Positions 25,881 through 35,084 of a stretch of DNA of 64,000 bases are shown piece by piece. A model generated the notes under the pieces. That model was not told the origin of the DNA. It saw only the letters and a list, made by a program, of their open reading frames with translations, and ran no database searches. Position 1 is the first letter of the stretch. Each line of letters starts with the position of its first letter. The position numbers were made by a program, and so were the translations under genes. This DNA is from Cryobacterium sp. SO1 (lineage in GTDB: Bacteria; Actinomycetota; Actinomycetes; Actinomycetales; Microbacteriaceae), in assembly GCF_004210215.2 (NCBI RefSeq), contig NZ_CP067394.1, positions 2,480,001 to 2,544,000 on the forward strand, given 5' to 3'.

Positions 25881-26887
25881 TGCGGCAAATCCCGGTCATC
25901 GCGTTGACGGGGCACCTTGGCGCGGGCAAAACGACAGTCTTGAACAGGTTGCTGCGCGCCCCCCAGTCACGCCTGGGCGTGGTAATCAACGACTTCGGGA
26001 CCATCAACGTGGACGCCGGCCTAGTCATTGGGCAGGTCGATGAGGCGGAGGCCATCAGCGGAGGCTGCGTGTGCTGCCTACCGGATGCCGGCGGACTGGA
26101 TGGCGCCCTGGAAAAACTCACCCAACCACGGTTGCGCCTAGACGCCGTGATCGTGGAAGCCAGTGGCGTCGCCGACCCGACCGCTCTGGCCCGCCTGATC
26201 CGCTACAGCGGCATCGACCGTGTCCGTCCGGGGGGACTTGTCGATGTCATCGATGCCGTCGAACACTTCCGCACCATCGACCTCGGTGTTCTGCCGCCGG
26301 CACGGTACGCGGCAGCGTCTCTCATCGTGATCAACAAAACCGACCGCCTCCCCGCCGCCCGGCGGGACGCGGCAATCGCCAAAATCACCCAGCGGGTCCA
26401 CGAACGCAACCCACACGCACACATCATCTCCGCCGCCCGCGGCCGCATAGACCCCGCCCTCGTGTTCGACGCCGCCCGGACCCCGGCCCCCGAGGCAGAG
26501 CTCCCGTTCGCATCCCTCATGCACGACAACGATGAATCCCACACGCACGCGGATGCCGTGACCGTGCTGGCCTCCGGACCCGTTGACCCCGGCCGACTCG
26601 TTGACTTACTCGAAGAGCCACCCGACGGGGTCTACCGACTCAAAGGCGCCGTCACAGTCGGTACCGGCACACATCACTACCGGTATGCCGTCAACGTCGT
26701 CGGTCGGCATATCCACGTCGGATCGCACCCTGCAAACACGGGCACCGATGGGCTCGTGGCGATCGGTATGCATCTGCGCGGGCACGCCGTCGCAGACCGA
26801 CTCGAAAGCGCCCTTCAGCCTGTTGCGGAACGCCTCACCGGAAACGGGTTGCGCCGCCTCACCCGCTATCGCCGACTCAGCGTCTGA
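25880..26887 (+). CDS. COG0523 (CobW-like) GTPase, canonical metal chaperone
   Basis: The 335-residue protein has Walker A TGHLGAGKTT at residue ~10, the diagnostic GGCVCC metal site at ~residue 61, and VINKTDR for guanine specificity. The CobW_C domain follows a His-containing linker (HDNDESHTHAD). Such proteins transfer zinc or cobalt using GTP. It shares one base with the permease stop (TAATG), so it is translated from the same operon as L36. It is a paralogue of the GTPase at 22441-23478 but keeps the CxCC motif. Confidence 0.9.
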   Translation: MRQIPVIALTGHLGAGKTTVLNRLLRAPQSRLGVVINDFGTINVDAGLVIGQVDEAEAISGGCVCCLPDAGGLDGALEKLTQPRLRLDAVIVEASGVADPTALARLIRYSGIDRVRPGGLVDVIDAVEHFRTIDLGVLPPARYAAASLIVINKTDRLPAARRDAAIAKITQRVHERNPHAHIISAARGRIDPALVFDAARTPAPEAELPFASLMHDNDESHTHADAVTVLASGPVDPGRLVDLLEEPPDGVYRLKGAVTVGTGTHHYRYAVNVVGRHIHVGSHPANTGTDGLVAIGMHLRGHAVADRLESALQPVAERLTGNGLRRLTRYRRLSV

Positions 26888-26928
26888 AACACAACATCAC
26901 TCTCTGGGAAGAATAGGACACCGCATCA

Positions 26929-28566
26929 ATGATGCTCAATCACAGCCTGTGGGCGATCACCCGGCAGCATCCACGACGCCTGGCCGGGACGACTGCACTG
27001 CTGATCCTGGCCACAAGCACTTATCTTGCCCAAGCATGGTTCACAGCGCACGCCCTGGCCGCACTCGTGGCAGGTCGCGGCGATGCGGCCCTGGGGTGGC
27101 TGGCGGGCATCGTGGCGGTCTCGATCCTGCGAGTGGCCGTGAACCTGGTCCAAACACGTCTCGCCAACAGCCTAGGCGGCGCCGTTCGGCTGCGCTTGCG
27201 TCGCGAGCTGACCGCGGCAGCGCTGGCGCCCCGCCGCCTGCACGACACTGCCGAACGCACGGGCGTTGCACGCCTCACGCTCACGGACGGCATCGACGGC
27301 GTTGACGTGTATGTGAGCAAGTACGTGGGTCACCTTCTGCAGGTGTTCATCCTGTGCCCGGTGATCCTGATCGCGATCGCCCAACTCGATTTCTGGCTCG
27401 CACTTATCTTGACCTGTTGCCTCGCCATGGCGGTGCTGGCCCCTCGATTGTGGCACCGGGTGCTGCGTAGCCGCGGCAGCGCCCACTGGGACAGCTATGA
27501 ACGTCTCGCCGCCGACTTTCTCGAATCGCTTCAGGGCATGAAGACCCTGCGGCTGATCGGTGCAGTCGGGCGCACCCGTGAACGACTGTCCCGACGATCC
27601 AACGAACTGCACCAAGCCACAGTCGCCACCATGCGAACCTCACTGTTCGACACCGCATTGGTCGACCTCGCCATTCAAGCAGGAATCGTCGGGGCGGCCG
27701 CGACTGCCGTGCTCGCAGCAACGGGCACCGCACAGCCGAGCGTCGAAATATATCTACTCCTGCTCCTGGCTTCTGAACTGTTCCGCCCCATCCGCGACCT
27801 GTCACGGCACTGGCACTCTGGCTATCTTGGCCTGTCGGCGGTCGCGGGCATCGACGTTCTCCGCGCCGACGCTATTGCTGCTTCAACCGAGGCAGAACTC
27901 AGTCCCAGCAACGCCGCGATCACCCTCACGAACGTAACGTTTGGCTACGCCGGTGGAATACCCGTGCTGCGCGGTGTGACGTGCTCCCTGGGACCCGGCA
28001 CGATCACCGCCCTGACCGGTTCATCAGGCGCGGGTAAAAGCACCCTTTTCGATCTGATTCTTGGCTATCTGCAACCCGAAACGGGGTCGGTCTCGGTAGC
28101 CGAGTCTGGCGCTGCGGCCACTCACGTAAGCGTGGTGTCCCAACACAGTTATCTCTTTTCCGGGTCGGTGCGCGATAATCTGACGGTTGCTCGGCCCGGG
28201 GCAACGGATGCTGATTTACATGCCGCCGCGCGCGCCGCGGGCATCCACGAGGAGATTCTCACACTATCGGGCGGATACGACGCCATCCTGGCTGAAGGCG
28301 GCGAATCCCTCTCCGGCGGTCAAAAACAGCGCCTGTCGGTCGCCAGGGCGCTGCTCGCCGACCGCCCGGTGCTGCTTCTCGACGAGCCGACAAGCGCCCT
28401 CAACGACTCGCTGGCCCATCACCTGATGGCAACGCTTCAGTCCGTGGCCCGAACGAAGGTTGTTTTGATGATCGCCCACCGCACGGAAACGCTCGACTTC
28501 GCTGGTCGGATTCTGCGCCTAGACGATGGTGTCCTCCATGAGTGCGAACAGGCAGTTCGCGCATGA
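26929..28566 (+). CDS. ABC transporter half, exporter fold (membrane plus ATPase domain)
   Basis: This 545-residue protein has an N-terminal six-helix membrane domain (~residues 15-310) and a C-terminal ATPase with Walker A TGSSGAGKST, signature LSGGQKQRLSVARAL and Walker B VLLLDEPTSAL. It is a half transporter and its partner starts in the overlapping next gene. CydDC-like exporters and IrtAB/YbtPQ siderophore importers share this architecture. No cytochrome bd genes lie nearby, and the operon is zinc-related, so an IrtAB/YbtPQ-like importer is my preferred guess. Confidence 0.85.
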   Translation: MMLNHSLWAITRQHPRRLAGTTALLILATSTYLAQAWFTAHALAALVAGRGDAALGWLAGIVAVSILRVAVNLVQTRLANSLGGAVRLRLRRELTAAALAPRRLHDTAERTGVARLTLTDGIDGVDVYVSKYVGHLLQVFILCPVILIAIAQLDFWLALILTCCLAMAVLAPRLWHRVLRSRGSAHWDSYERLAADFLESLQGMKTLRLIGAVGRTRERLSRRSNELHQATVATMRTSLFDTALVDLAIQAGIVGAAATAVLAATGTAQPSVEIYLLLLLASELFRPIRDLSRHWHSGYLGLSAVAGIDVLRADAIAASTEAELSPSNAAITLTNVTFGYAGGIPVLRGVTCSLGPGTITALTGSSGAGKSTLFDLILGYLQPETGSVSVAESGAAATHVSVVSQHSYLFSGSVRDNLTVARPGATDADLHAAARAAGIHEEILTLSGGYDAILAEGGESLSGGQKQRLSVARALLADRPVLLLDEPTSALNDSLAHHLMATLQSVARTKVVLMIAHRTETLDFAGRILRLDDGVLHECEQAVRA

Positions 28567-30221
28567 ATCGGCATCCGATCCTCGGGTTGGTCCCGTACCT
28601 GCGCGGAGAGACAAGAGGTCTTGCCTGGGCCTTCGCCGTGAGCGTGCTCAGTTCACTCGCCCTGGCAGCGCTGATGGTGGGTACGGCCTGGGCGTTGGGC
28701 CTCGCCGTGGTGGAGAACCGGGCCCCGCAGCCTGGCTTCTGGGCGCTGCTCGGTGCGGGGGTGCTGCTGCGGGCGGCGCTCACCTGGCAGGAAATGGACG
28801 TCTCGCACAGCCTTGCGTACCGGGTACTCGCCGCCCTGCGCATGAGCCTGTTCGACGGCTTCGCCCGCAGCACGCCATCCCCGAGCCACCTCAGCAGCCT
28901 TTCGCACAGCGGGGACCAATCCGCGGCCGCCATGGGCGACATCGAAAAGCTCGAGTTCTTCTACGCCCATACGATCGCTCAGCTCGCCGCGACCGGAGTC
29001 GTGGCTGTGAGCGGCATCGCGTTCCTGGGCGTCCTACACCCGTCCATGGCAGTGGCCGTTGTGGCGGCAGTAGTACTGCTCCTGGCCTGCAGCCGAGTTG
29101 GTGTGGCACGGTCCCGCCGGTTGGGCGAGAACATTCAGGAGTGCAACTCGGCTCTCTCGTCCCGGGTGGTCGAAAGCCTCACCGGGCGTCGCGAAATTAT
29201 CGGTTACGGGCTCCAGGGACGCGTGGTCGACGATCTGGACCGATTCACCCGCCGAAGCGCAGGCCTACAACGCCAGCTCGATGCAACAACTGTCCTGACC
29301 ACCGGCCTGCGCGACGTCATCATCGTCAGCACTGCGGTGGCCCTTGTCATCATCGCCACCTCAACTCCAGGCCTGAGCGTGGCGTTCCTGCCGCCGCTGA
29401 TGGCGGGATGCTTTGCCGTGCTCGGCCCGGTGGCCGACGCCGGATCAACACTCAGTCAGCTCCATTCACACCGAGCCAGCGCTCGACGCGTCCTCGAGGG
29501 AATCGCCAAAACAACCGAGGTCGCCGATGCCACCGCACCGCTCCAGCTACCAGCCGGCGCCCTCGGCCTCGACGTCGTTGACCTCTCCTTTGGGTATGCC
29601 GCCGGCAATCCGGTCTTTACGGACTACAGCCTCACCATCGCACCAGGGGAACGGGTGGCACTTCGAGGCGCATCCGGCGCAGGAAAGACCACCCTCGCGC
29701 ACCTGCTCTCTCGCTTATGGGCACCGGATACGGGACACATCGACCTCGTCAACCGGGCCGGCCACCGAGTCGGGCTAACCGAAATCCACGACGCTGACTT
29801 CCGGAGTGTCGTCGCCGTCGTCAGCCAGGACGCCCTACTGTTCCACGGCACCGTGATCGACAACCTCCGCCTGGCCGCACCGGCGGCGACGGTGGCCAAC
29901 ATCGCTTCTGTCCTTCACAAGGTGGGCGCTGACGACTTCATCGACGCCTGGCCCCAGGGTATGGATACCATCATCGGGGAACGAGGCACAGCCCTATCGG
30001 GCGGGCAGCAAGCCCGAATATGTTTAGCTCGCGCACTGCTCATGCGTGCGCGGATCCTGATCCTAGACGAAACGACGGCGAGCCTTGATCCCACCGCCGA
30101 AGGCGACGTTACCCGACTCGTTCAGGGCCTCTCCCCCGACGTGACGGTGATCACAATCACGCACCGAGCGTCAACGCTCGCCGCCTCTGGACGCATCATC
30201 GACATCCGTCGCCCGAGCTAA
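28563..30221 (+). CDS. ABC transporter half, exporter fold, partner of the preceding gene
   Basis: The ATG at 28563 overlaps the previous stop by four bases, so the two halves are translationally coupled. The ~552-residue product has a six-helix domain and an ATPase with Walker A RGASGAGKTT, signature LSGGQQARICLARAL and Walker B ILILDETTASLD; the catalytic-like Glu is retained in both halves. The pair forms a heterodimer. A strong hairpin overlaps its stop and ends the operon, convergent with the FecBCD-type genes. Confidence 0.85.
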   Translation: MNRHPILGLVPYLRGETRGLAWAFAVSVLSSLALAALMVGTAWALGLAVVENRAPQPGFWALLGAGVLLRAALTWQEMDVSHSLAYRVLAALRMSLFDGFARSTPSPSHLSSLSHSGDQSAAAMGDIEKLEFFYAHTIAQLAATGVVAVSGIAFLGVLHPSMAVAVVAAVVLLLACSRVGVARSRRLGENIQECNSALSSRVVESLTGRREIIGYGLQGRVVDDLDRFTRRSAGLQRQLDATTVLTTGLRDVIIVSTAVALVIIATSTPGLSVAFLPPLMAGCFAVLGPVADAGSTLSQLHSHRASARRVLEGIAKTTEVADATAPLQLPAGALGLDVVDLSFGYAAGNPVFTDYSLTIAPGERVALRGASGAGKTTLAHLLSRLWAPDTGHIDLVNRAGHRVGLTEIHDADFRSVVAVVSQDALLFHGTVIDNLRLAAPAATVANIASVLHKVGADDFIDAWPQGMDTIIGERGTALSGGQQARICLARALLMRARILILDETTASLDPTAEGDVTRLVQGLSPDVTVITITHRASTLAASGRIIDIRRPS

Positions 30222-30234
30222 CCTCGGGCGACGG
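30206..30234. terminator. Strong hairpin between convergent operons
   Basis: CCGTCGCCCGAG pairs perfectly with CTCGGGCGACGG around CTAAC, a 12-base stem. It overlaps the stop of the second ABC half gene and precedes the end of the convergent binding-protein gene, so it can end transcription from both sides. Confidence 0.85.
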
Positions 30235-30249
30235 ACACCAGTTTCCGTT

Positions 30250-31260
30250 CTAGAAAGCCGTCGGATACAACTCGGCCGCCAGCTGCTGAACAACACGAAT
30301 GTTGCCCAGAGTGCCGGGGAACACGTCCGCGGCACTGATCGCGATCATCCGGTCATTCTTCACTGCAGCAAGGTTGGGGAACGTTGCGCGAAGGTAGTCT
30401 TCGGTCTCCGCGGCTTGCTGCTCCGTGCTGACAGCGAAGACGATGGCCTCCGGGTTTTCGGCGGCGAGGGACTCCGGTGAGATACTCGCAGCGAAGAAGT
30501 CGGCAAAGGCCGCGTCATCTGGCGAGTACACGTTGTCTCCGCCGGCAAGTGAAATCATGTCGTATTCGACACCCGCACCGATTGCGGACAGCGATCCCCC
30601 TTCCACAAAGAGCTGGGCAACGCTCAGACGGGGCTCCTCAGCGATGGCTGCCTTCACGGCGGCTAGGTCGGCTCGTCCCTGGTCGCTCAGGGTCTTCGCG
30701 GCCTCCCGGACATCAAAAATTCGGCCGAGGTTGTCGATATCAGTGAAGATATCGTCGACCGTGCCCGCGTTGCGACGCTCGAGACACCCACCGGTTGCTG
30801 TGTAAGCATTCACCCCAGCTTGTTCGAGCTGGGCGATACTTGCGAAGCCCTGCTCAGCGGTGAACTCGTACCCGGTGGGCGAATACACAAAGTCCGGTTC
30901 TGCGCTGAGCAGAATTTCGCGCGTCGGCGGTGCGTCATCGCTCAGCACCGGAATGTTAGCCGCCTGTGCGGCCACATCGGCGGGCAACTCTGCAGTACCG
31001 ACCTGGGCCTGGCCCACCAGGCTCTCGTCGAGGCCTAGGCGCAGCATCAACTCCGTTTGAGAAGGGCTCAAACCCACCGCGGATACTGGCACGCCCGTAA
31101 AATTTAGTGTGCGGCCGCAGTTTTCAACCGTCCAAGCGTCTGAAGAAGCAGCGGGGCCGCCGGTCGCGCCGACTCCCGTTCCGCAGGCGCTGAGGATGAG
31201 GACCATTCCGGTGGCCGCCGCGGTTGCCGTCAGGTTTCGTGTGAGGATACGGTGTTTCAT
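30250..31260 (-). CDS. Metallophore-type ABC transporter binding lipoprotein
   Basis: The 336-residue product has a lipoprotein signal (VLILSACG, lipid Cys near residue 26) and a FecB/BtuF-type periplasmic binding fold. The core features are VSAVGLSPSQTELMLRLGLDESLVG and EILLSAEPDFVYSP, then YDMISLAGGDNVYS. These proteins bind iron-siderophore, heme or cobalamin complexes. Its start overlaps the ATPase stop by four bases. Together with the FecCD permease and a Zur-like box at the operon head, a zinc-metallophore complex is the likely cargo. Confidence 0.85.
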   Translation of the reverse strand: MKHRILTRNLTATAAATGMVLILSACGTGVGATGGPAASSDAWTVENCGRTLNFTGVPVSAVGLSPSQTELMLRLGLDESLVGQAQVGTAELPADVAAQAANIPVLSDDAPPTREILLSAEPDFVYSPTGYEFTAEQGFASIAQLEQAGVNAYTATGGCLERRNAGTVDDIFTDIDNLGRIFDVREAAKTLSDQGRADLAAVKAAIAEEPRLSVAQLFVEGGSLSAIGAGVEYDMISLAGGDNVYSPDDAAFADFFAASISPESLAAENPEAIVFAVSTEQQAAETEDYLRATFPNLAAVKNDRMIAISAADVFPGTLGNIRVVQQLAAELYPTAF

Positions 31261-32066
31261 TGCTGAGCTTTCTGTTTTGGTGTGGGGTTGGTTTGGCTGG
31301 ACTGCCGTGAGCTGTAGGCGATGAGAAGCTGCCCAGTTTCGGGGTGACGCATGCGGTGTGAGCGCACCCCGAAGACGTCGCCGATTAGTTCGGGGGTCAG
31401 CACGTCTTCGGGTCGCCCGAAGGCGGCGACTCGGCCGGAGTGCATCACAGCGATCTCGTCGCAGTGTGCAATAGCCAGATTGAGGTCGTGCAAGGCCGCG
31501 ATCGTGGTGAGGCCGAGGTTTGAGATGATGTGCATCAACTCGAGCTGGAAAGCGATGTCGAGGTGGTTGGTTGGTTCATCAAGCACAAGCACCCGGCTTT
31601 GTTGCACGAGGGCACGGGCCAGCAGAACCCGCTGCTTTTCACCACCGGACAGCCCGGAGAACGCCCGGGCTGCAAAATCGAGTGATCCGACATCCGACAG
31701 CGCTTGCTCTGCAAGGCTGAGATCGTGCCTAGTATCTGCACCGAATCCCTTTCGGTGTGGCACCCTCCCCAGAAGTACGACATCGAGAACATCCAGGTCA
31801 AATTCCGATTCGGATTCCTGGGCCATCACGGCCACGTTGAGTGCCACCGTTCGCAACGGCATGCTCCAGACGTCGGCGCCGTCCAACAGAACCGCACCGC
31901 CCGTCGGCCGTGCAACGCGGTAGAGGCTGCGCAGCAACGTTGATTTCCCGCTTCCATTGGCCCCCAGGATTCCGACGGTGTGCCCTGGCTCGATCACGAG
32001 ACTGGCTTCGTGGACAACGGGCGTACCACCAAGTGAGATGCTCACCCGGTCGAATGTGACTCGCAT
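31257..32066 (-). CDS. FecE-type ABC transporter ATPase
   Basis: The 269-residue product is a single ATPase domain with Walker A GANGSGKST, signature LSGGEKQRVLLARAL and Walker B VLVLDEPTNHLD, closest in layout to FecE/BtuD proteins. The C-terminal ~30 residues are polar. It lies 13 bases after the permease gene and overlaps the binding-protein gene, so the three are one operon. Confidence 0.9.
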   Translation of the reverse strand: MRVTFDRVSISLGGTPVVHEASLVIEPGHTVGILGANGSGKSTLLRSLYRVARPTGGAVLLDGADVWSMPLRTVALNVAVMAQESESEFDLDVLDVVLLGRVPHRKGFGADTRHDLSLAEQALSDVGSLDFAARAFSGLSGGEKQRVLLARALVQQSRVLVLDEPTNHLDIAFQLELMHIISNLGLTTIAALHDLNLAIAHCDEIAVMHSGRVAAFGRPEDVLTPELIGDVFGVRSHRMRHPETGQLLIAYSSRQSSQTNPTPKQKAQQ

Positions 32067-32079
32067 CAGATCAGGCCTC

Positions 32080-33183
32080 TCATCGGTGCAGCCCCGCCTT
32101 GACGGCGCGTTTGCGGCGCATCAACCAGAGAAAAAACGGTGCTCCCACCATGGCGGTGAGAATGCCCAACGGGATCTCCGTCGGCGCAGCCACCGTTCGG
32201 GCGAGAAGGTCGGCTAACGCGAGAAACAGGCCCCCCGCAAGCACCGCGGCCGGCATCATCCGACGGTGGTCGCTGCCCACAAGGATCCTGCACACGTGCG
32301 GAATGACCAGGCCGACAAAACCGATTCCCCCAGCAACGGACACGATCGTCCCCGTCAGTAGCGCCGTGGCCACCAGCAACCCGCCTCGCAGCCGCTGCAC
32401 AGAGACACCGAGCGACGTCGCCGCCTCGTCACCCATCAGCAAAGCATTCAACGACCTACCCTGCACAAGGGCAAGCACCAAGACTCCTGCCAAGACCACA
32501 GCCGGTGCAGCCAGCTGGTTCATGGTGACCGCCGAGACACTCCCCAGCAAGAAAAACAGCACACTGAAGACATTCTGCGCATCGGTTGTGATTGTGAGGT
32601 AACTCGTGGCCGCGCTAAACAACGAACCCAGAGCAACCCCAGAAAGGATGAGCCGGGTCGGTGAAATAGCACCGCGCTGACGGGCGAATAGATACACGGC
32701 CGTGGTGGCCACAAGCGCGCCCGCGAAAGCCGCGGCCTGCACGCTCAGACCGCCGACGACGGCAGAACCCAACACAATCACCAACACAGCACCCACACCC
32801 GCACCTGCTGAAACTCCCAGAATGTATGGCTCGGCCAGCGGGTTACGCACCACCGCCTGCATGAGCGTGCCGGCAAGAGCCAAGCCTCCCCCGGCGAGCA
32901 GAGCCATCAAAACCCGCGGCAATCGGAACTGCCACACCGCCTGGTCCTGCAAAACCGTGATCGATCCGTCGACCATCCACGGCATGCCAGGTACGAGATG
33001 CCCGATGATGATGCGCAGCGAGTCGGCCGATGACACCGCCACCGGTCCGGCGCTGCTCGAAACAAGCACAGTCAGAAGGATCAAAACACAGAGAGTAGCG
33101 TACAGAATCTGAGACCACCGAGTTCCTTTTTGGCGCAGAACTGTCAGAGACGCCGACGGCGGCGCGAACACAGGCCGGGTCAT
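32080..33183 (-). CDS. FecCD/BtuC-type ABC transporter permease
   Basis: The 367-residue protein has about ten membrane segments and the FecCD hallmarks: FRLPRVLMALLAGGGLALAG, NPLAEPYILGVSAGAGVGAV, and GGIGFVGLVIPHVCRILVGSDHR near the end, which contacts the ATPase. It is first in the leftward operon permease-ATPase-binding protein and lies 34 bases downstream of a Zur-like element. Confidence 0.92.
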   Translation of the reverse strand: MTRPVFAPPSASLTVLRQKGTRWSQILYATLCVLILLTVLVSSSAGPVAVSSADSLRIIIGHLVPGMPWMVDGSITVLQDQAVWQFRLPRVLMALLAGGGLALAGTLMQAVVRNPLAEPYILGVSAGAGVGAVLVIVLGSAVVGGLSVQAAAFAGALVATTAVYLFARQRGAISPTRLILSGVALGSLFSAATSYLTITTDAQNVFSVLFFLLGSVSAVTMNQLAAPAVVLAGVLVLALVQGRSLNALLMGDEAATSLGVSVQRLRGGLLVATALLTGTIVSVAGGIGFVGLVIPHVCRILVGSDHRRMMPAAVLAGGLFLALADLLARTVAAPTEIPLGILTAMVGAPFFLWLMRRKRAVKAGLHR

Positions 33184-33216
33184 GCGGGCGAAGCAAAGGT
33201 CGACATCATTCCTTAA

Positions 33217-33235
33217 TTATAATGATTTTCAATAA
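33217..33235. promoter_or_regulatory. Zur/Fur-like element before the FecCD operon
   Basis: On the minus strand the bases read TTATTGAAAATCATTATAA, an AT-rich imperfect palindrome resembling Fur-family boxes (TGAAAATcATTttCA). It is 34 bases upstream of the permease start. It is less symmetrical than the boxes at 23492 and 38182, so iron (Fur/IdeR) or zinc (Zur) control cannot be separated by eye. Confidence 0.55.
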
Positions 33236-33530
33236 GACACGTCCACACGCCAGCGGACACCCGCTTCGCCAGTGTGCGCTCGTGACTACTGGCGCACTTC
33301 GGCTGAGATCCGTGATCGCCCTGTGACATTTCCTTGTCAAAGGCAGCCCTCAAACTCACCGACCCAGCACTGTCCCTGGCAGCGGCGGAACGATTGCCGG
33401 CGTTGCTGGTGATCACACCAGTGGCGTGAATTCCGTCGGTTGGTCGACAAGCAGCAGACAATAGGTCGAACTGAGAATCGCTCTCACAGGAGCGCTTCGT
33501 TGGCATTGCGTCCCGGAAAGGAAGTCTCCC
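33236..33530. other. Intergenic stretch
   Basis: About 295 bases separate the Zur-like element from the truncated secreted protein. Translations on both strands are not protein-like, and I see no hairpin or repeat. It presumably carries the promoter of the short secreted gene. Confidence 0.35.
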
Positions 33531-33725
33531 TTGGCCATTTATTCCTCCACACGTACCACGCGTCGAGCCACGCACACCATTGGCAGCACAGCTCTCGGCC
33601 TCCCGGCCGCATTTTCCCTAGTTCTTGGCGCCTCGACACCGTCCTTCGCCGCGACAGGTTCGCAGACCGGCGAATGGGACGTTGGTGTCACGTCCAGCAC
33701 CCAGTCACCAAAGCTCAAGAGCTAA
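33531..33725 (+). CDS. Short secreted protein, probably a truncated surface protein
   Basis: The TTG start has a good GGAAAGGAAG ribosome site. The 64-residue product has a signal peptide (Arg-rich start, hydrophobic AAFSLVLGASTPSFA with cleavage before ATGSQ), but only ~24 mature residues before the stop. Zinc-importer clusters of related actinobacteria often carry long secreted or anchored proteins here, so a premature end of such a gene is my reading. A small exported peptide is the alternative. Confidence 0.45.
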   Translation: MAIYSSTRTTRRATHTIGSTALGLPAAFSLVLGASTPSFAATGSQTGEWDVGVTSSTQSPKLKS

Positions 33726-33803
33726 CTCCGTCGGCCGTCCAGAAGGTGGCTGGTCCGCGCGCCCACGAACCACGGCAGTCTGACCGATACCCAGGTGCGC
33801 TGG

Positions 33804-33832
33804 GGGGCGCGGAGCACGCGGCTCCGCGCCCC
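33804..33832. terminator. Hairpin after the aztD-like gene
   Basis: GGGGCGCGGAGC pairs with GCTCCGCGCCCC around ACGCG, a perfect 12-base stem. It lies 17 bases beyond the end of the leftward aztD-like gene and ends that operon. Confidence 0.85.
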
Positions 33833-33848
33833 TCGATTCGCCGCAGGG

Positions 33849-35048
33849 TTAGCCGGCGGCTACGGCGATCTCGTTCGGCGTGATGTCGAGTTCGCTGCTG
33901 GAGAGGATGTCACCGGTGGCCAGGTCGACGGCGTGGATACTGTTCGCATCGGGCTCTGTGACATACGCGATGCCGTCGGCGACGACTAGGGCGGGGTGCG
34001 GATCCTGCCATTCGGCCGGACCTTCCCACGCCTCGATAACGGGGAAGGAGTCGGTGAGTTCACCGGTCTCGGGGTCGAGCACGTGGATCGCGCCGTCCGT
34101 ACCGATGAGGTACGCGAGGTCGTTCGGGCCGCGTGCGACGCCGCGGAAGGTGTACTCGACGCCCTCAGGAAGGTCTACGACCTCGAGCGACTCGGCGGCG
34201 GTGTCGATAAGAGCGACCGCTTTCAACAGGTAGCCCTCGGCGTCGGGGTCGTTCTTGTAGTCGCCGACGATGATGGGGCTGGTCTCGCTGACGTACGCGT
34301 TGCCCATGCGTCCGTAGGGCTGATCGGGGGCATCGAGCTTCTTGATCTTGCCGTCACGGTAGACAATGGCGCCGTTTTCGCAGCCGAAAACTACTGCCTC
34401 GTCGGCGGCGGTGCCTTCGCCGTGAACCCCGGGGCACTGGTCGTTCGAGGCGATCACTGCACCGGAGGTATCGCGGGCCTCGATCCCGTTGCGTTCGTCG
34501 GAGTTTCCGACGGTGGTGAGGAAGGTGCCGTCCTCGAGAACGACCGAGACACCGTGGTGCGCCTCTACTCCAGCGATGGTCTCAACGTCGGGGAGGCCGT
34601 CCGAGGATGCCAGTGCGGCGGTGTCGAAGATCGTGGTGTCGCTGGTGCCGTCGGCGTAGAGGATCGTCTTGCCTGCGTGGCGGACGACGTGGCCGGGGGC
34701 GTCGGCCTCGAAGAGGACGTCGGTGAGCTCAGGCTTGCCGCCAGTGCCGGCAGCGGTGTTGAGCACCTGGAAGCCTTCGCTCATGGTGACCATGACGTGT
34801 TGGCCGTCACCGGCCTGGTTGAGTCGGGTGAACTCTTCGGTTTCGAAGTCGGCGACCGTTTTGAGGGTCGTCCCGTCGAGGACGAGGACTCCGCCCTCGT
34901 AGGAAACGGCGACGCGTGAATCGGCCTTCTCAACCGTGCTCGGAGGAGCTGCTGCGGGGGTAGTGCTTGACGAACAGGCCGCGAGGGTCGCGATCGTGCC
35001 GAGGGTCAGCAGCGTAACGCCTGCTCGCCGGAGATGGGGGGTGCGCAT
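33849..35048 (-). CDS. aztD: AztD-like zinc metallochaperone lipoprotein (beta-propeller)
   Basis: The 399-residue product has a lipoprotein signal (GTIATLAACS, Cys near residue 25) and propeller-like repeats ending in AVDLATGDIL. The His-containing segments VEAHHGVSV and CPGVHGE correspond to metal-site regions of AztD, the periplasmic chaperone that hands zinc to the AztC binding protein. It is the last gene of the leftward azt-type cluster, after the binding-protein gene, matching the published aztABCD composition. Zinc binding is inferred from family and context. Confidence 0.8.
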   Translation of the reverse strand: MRTPHLRRAGVTLLTLGTIATLAACSSSTTPAAAPPSTVEKADSRVAVSYEGGVLVLDGTTLKTVADFETEEFTRLNQAGDGQHVMVTMSEGFQVLNTAAGTGGKPELTDVLFEADAPGHVVRHAGKTILYADGTSDTTIFDTAALASSDGLPDVETIAGVEAHHGVSVVLEDGTFLTTVGNSDERNGIEARDTSGAVIASNDQCPGVHGEGTAADEAVVFGCENGAIVYRDGKIKKLDAPDQPYGRMGNAYVSETSPIIVGDYKNDPDAEGYLLKAVALIDTAAESLEVVDLPEGVEYTFRGVARGPNDLAYLIGTDGAIHVLDPETGELTDSFPVIEAWEGPAEWQDPHPALVVADGIAYVTEPDANSIHAVDLATGDILSSSELDITPNEIAVAAG

Positions 35049-35084
35049 ATGGTTTTCCTTCTTTATAGGTGGTGGGTTCGGGTG

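Noticed and set aside
26583..27305. Plus-strand frame crossing the GTPase/ABC boundary (240 codons)
   Set aside because: It overlaps two strongly supported genes in another frame and looks Ser/Arg/His-rich.
31851..31930. Idea that the FecE-type ATPase gene is split
   Set aside because: The leftward frame is continuous from 32066 to 31257 with intact Walker A and B; the short frames are shadows.
34669..34919. Valine/Gly-rich plus-strand frames opposite the aztD-like gene
   Set aside because: They are antisense shadows of the aztD-like gene with no start signal.
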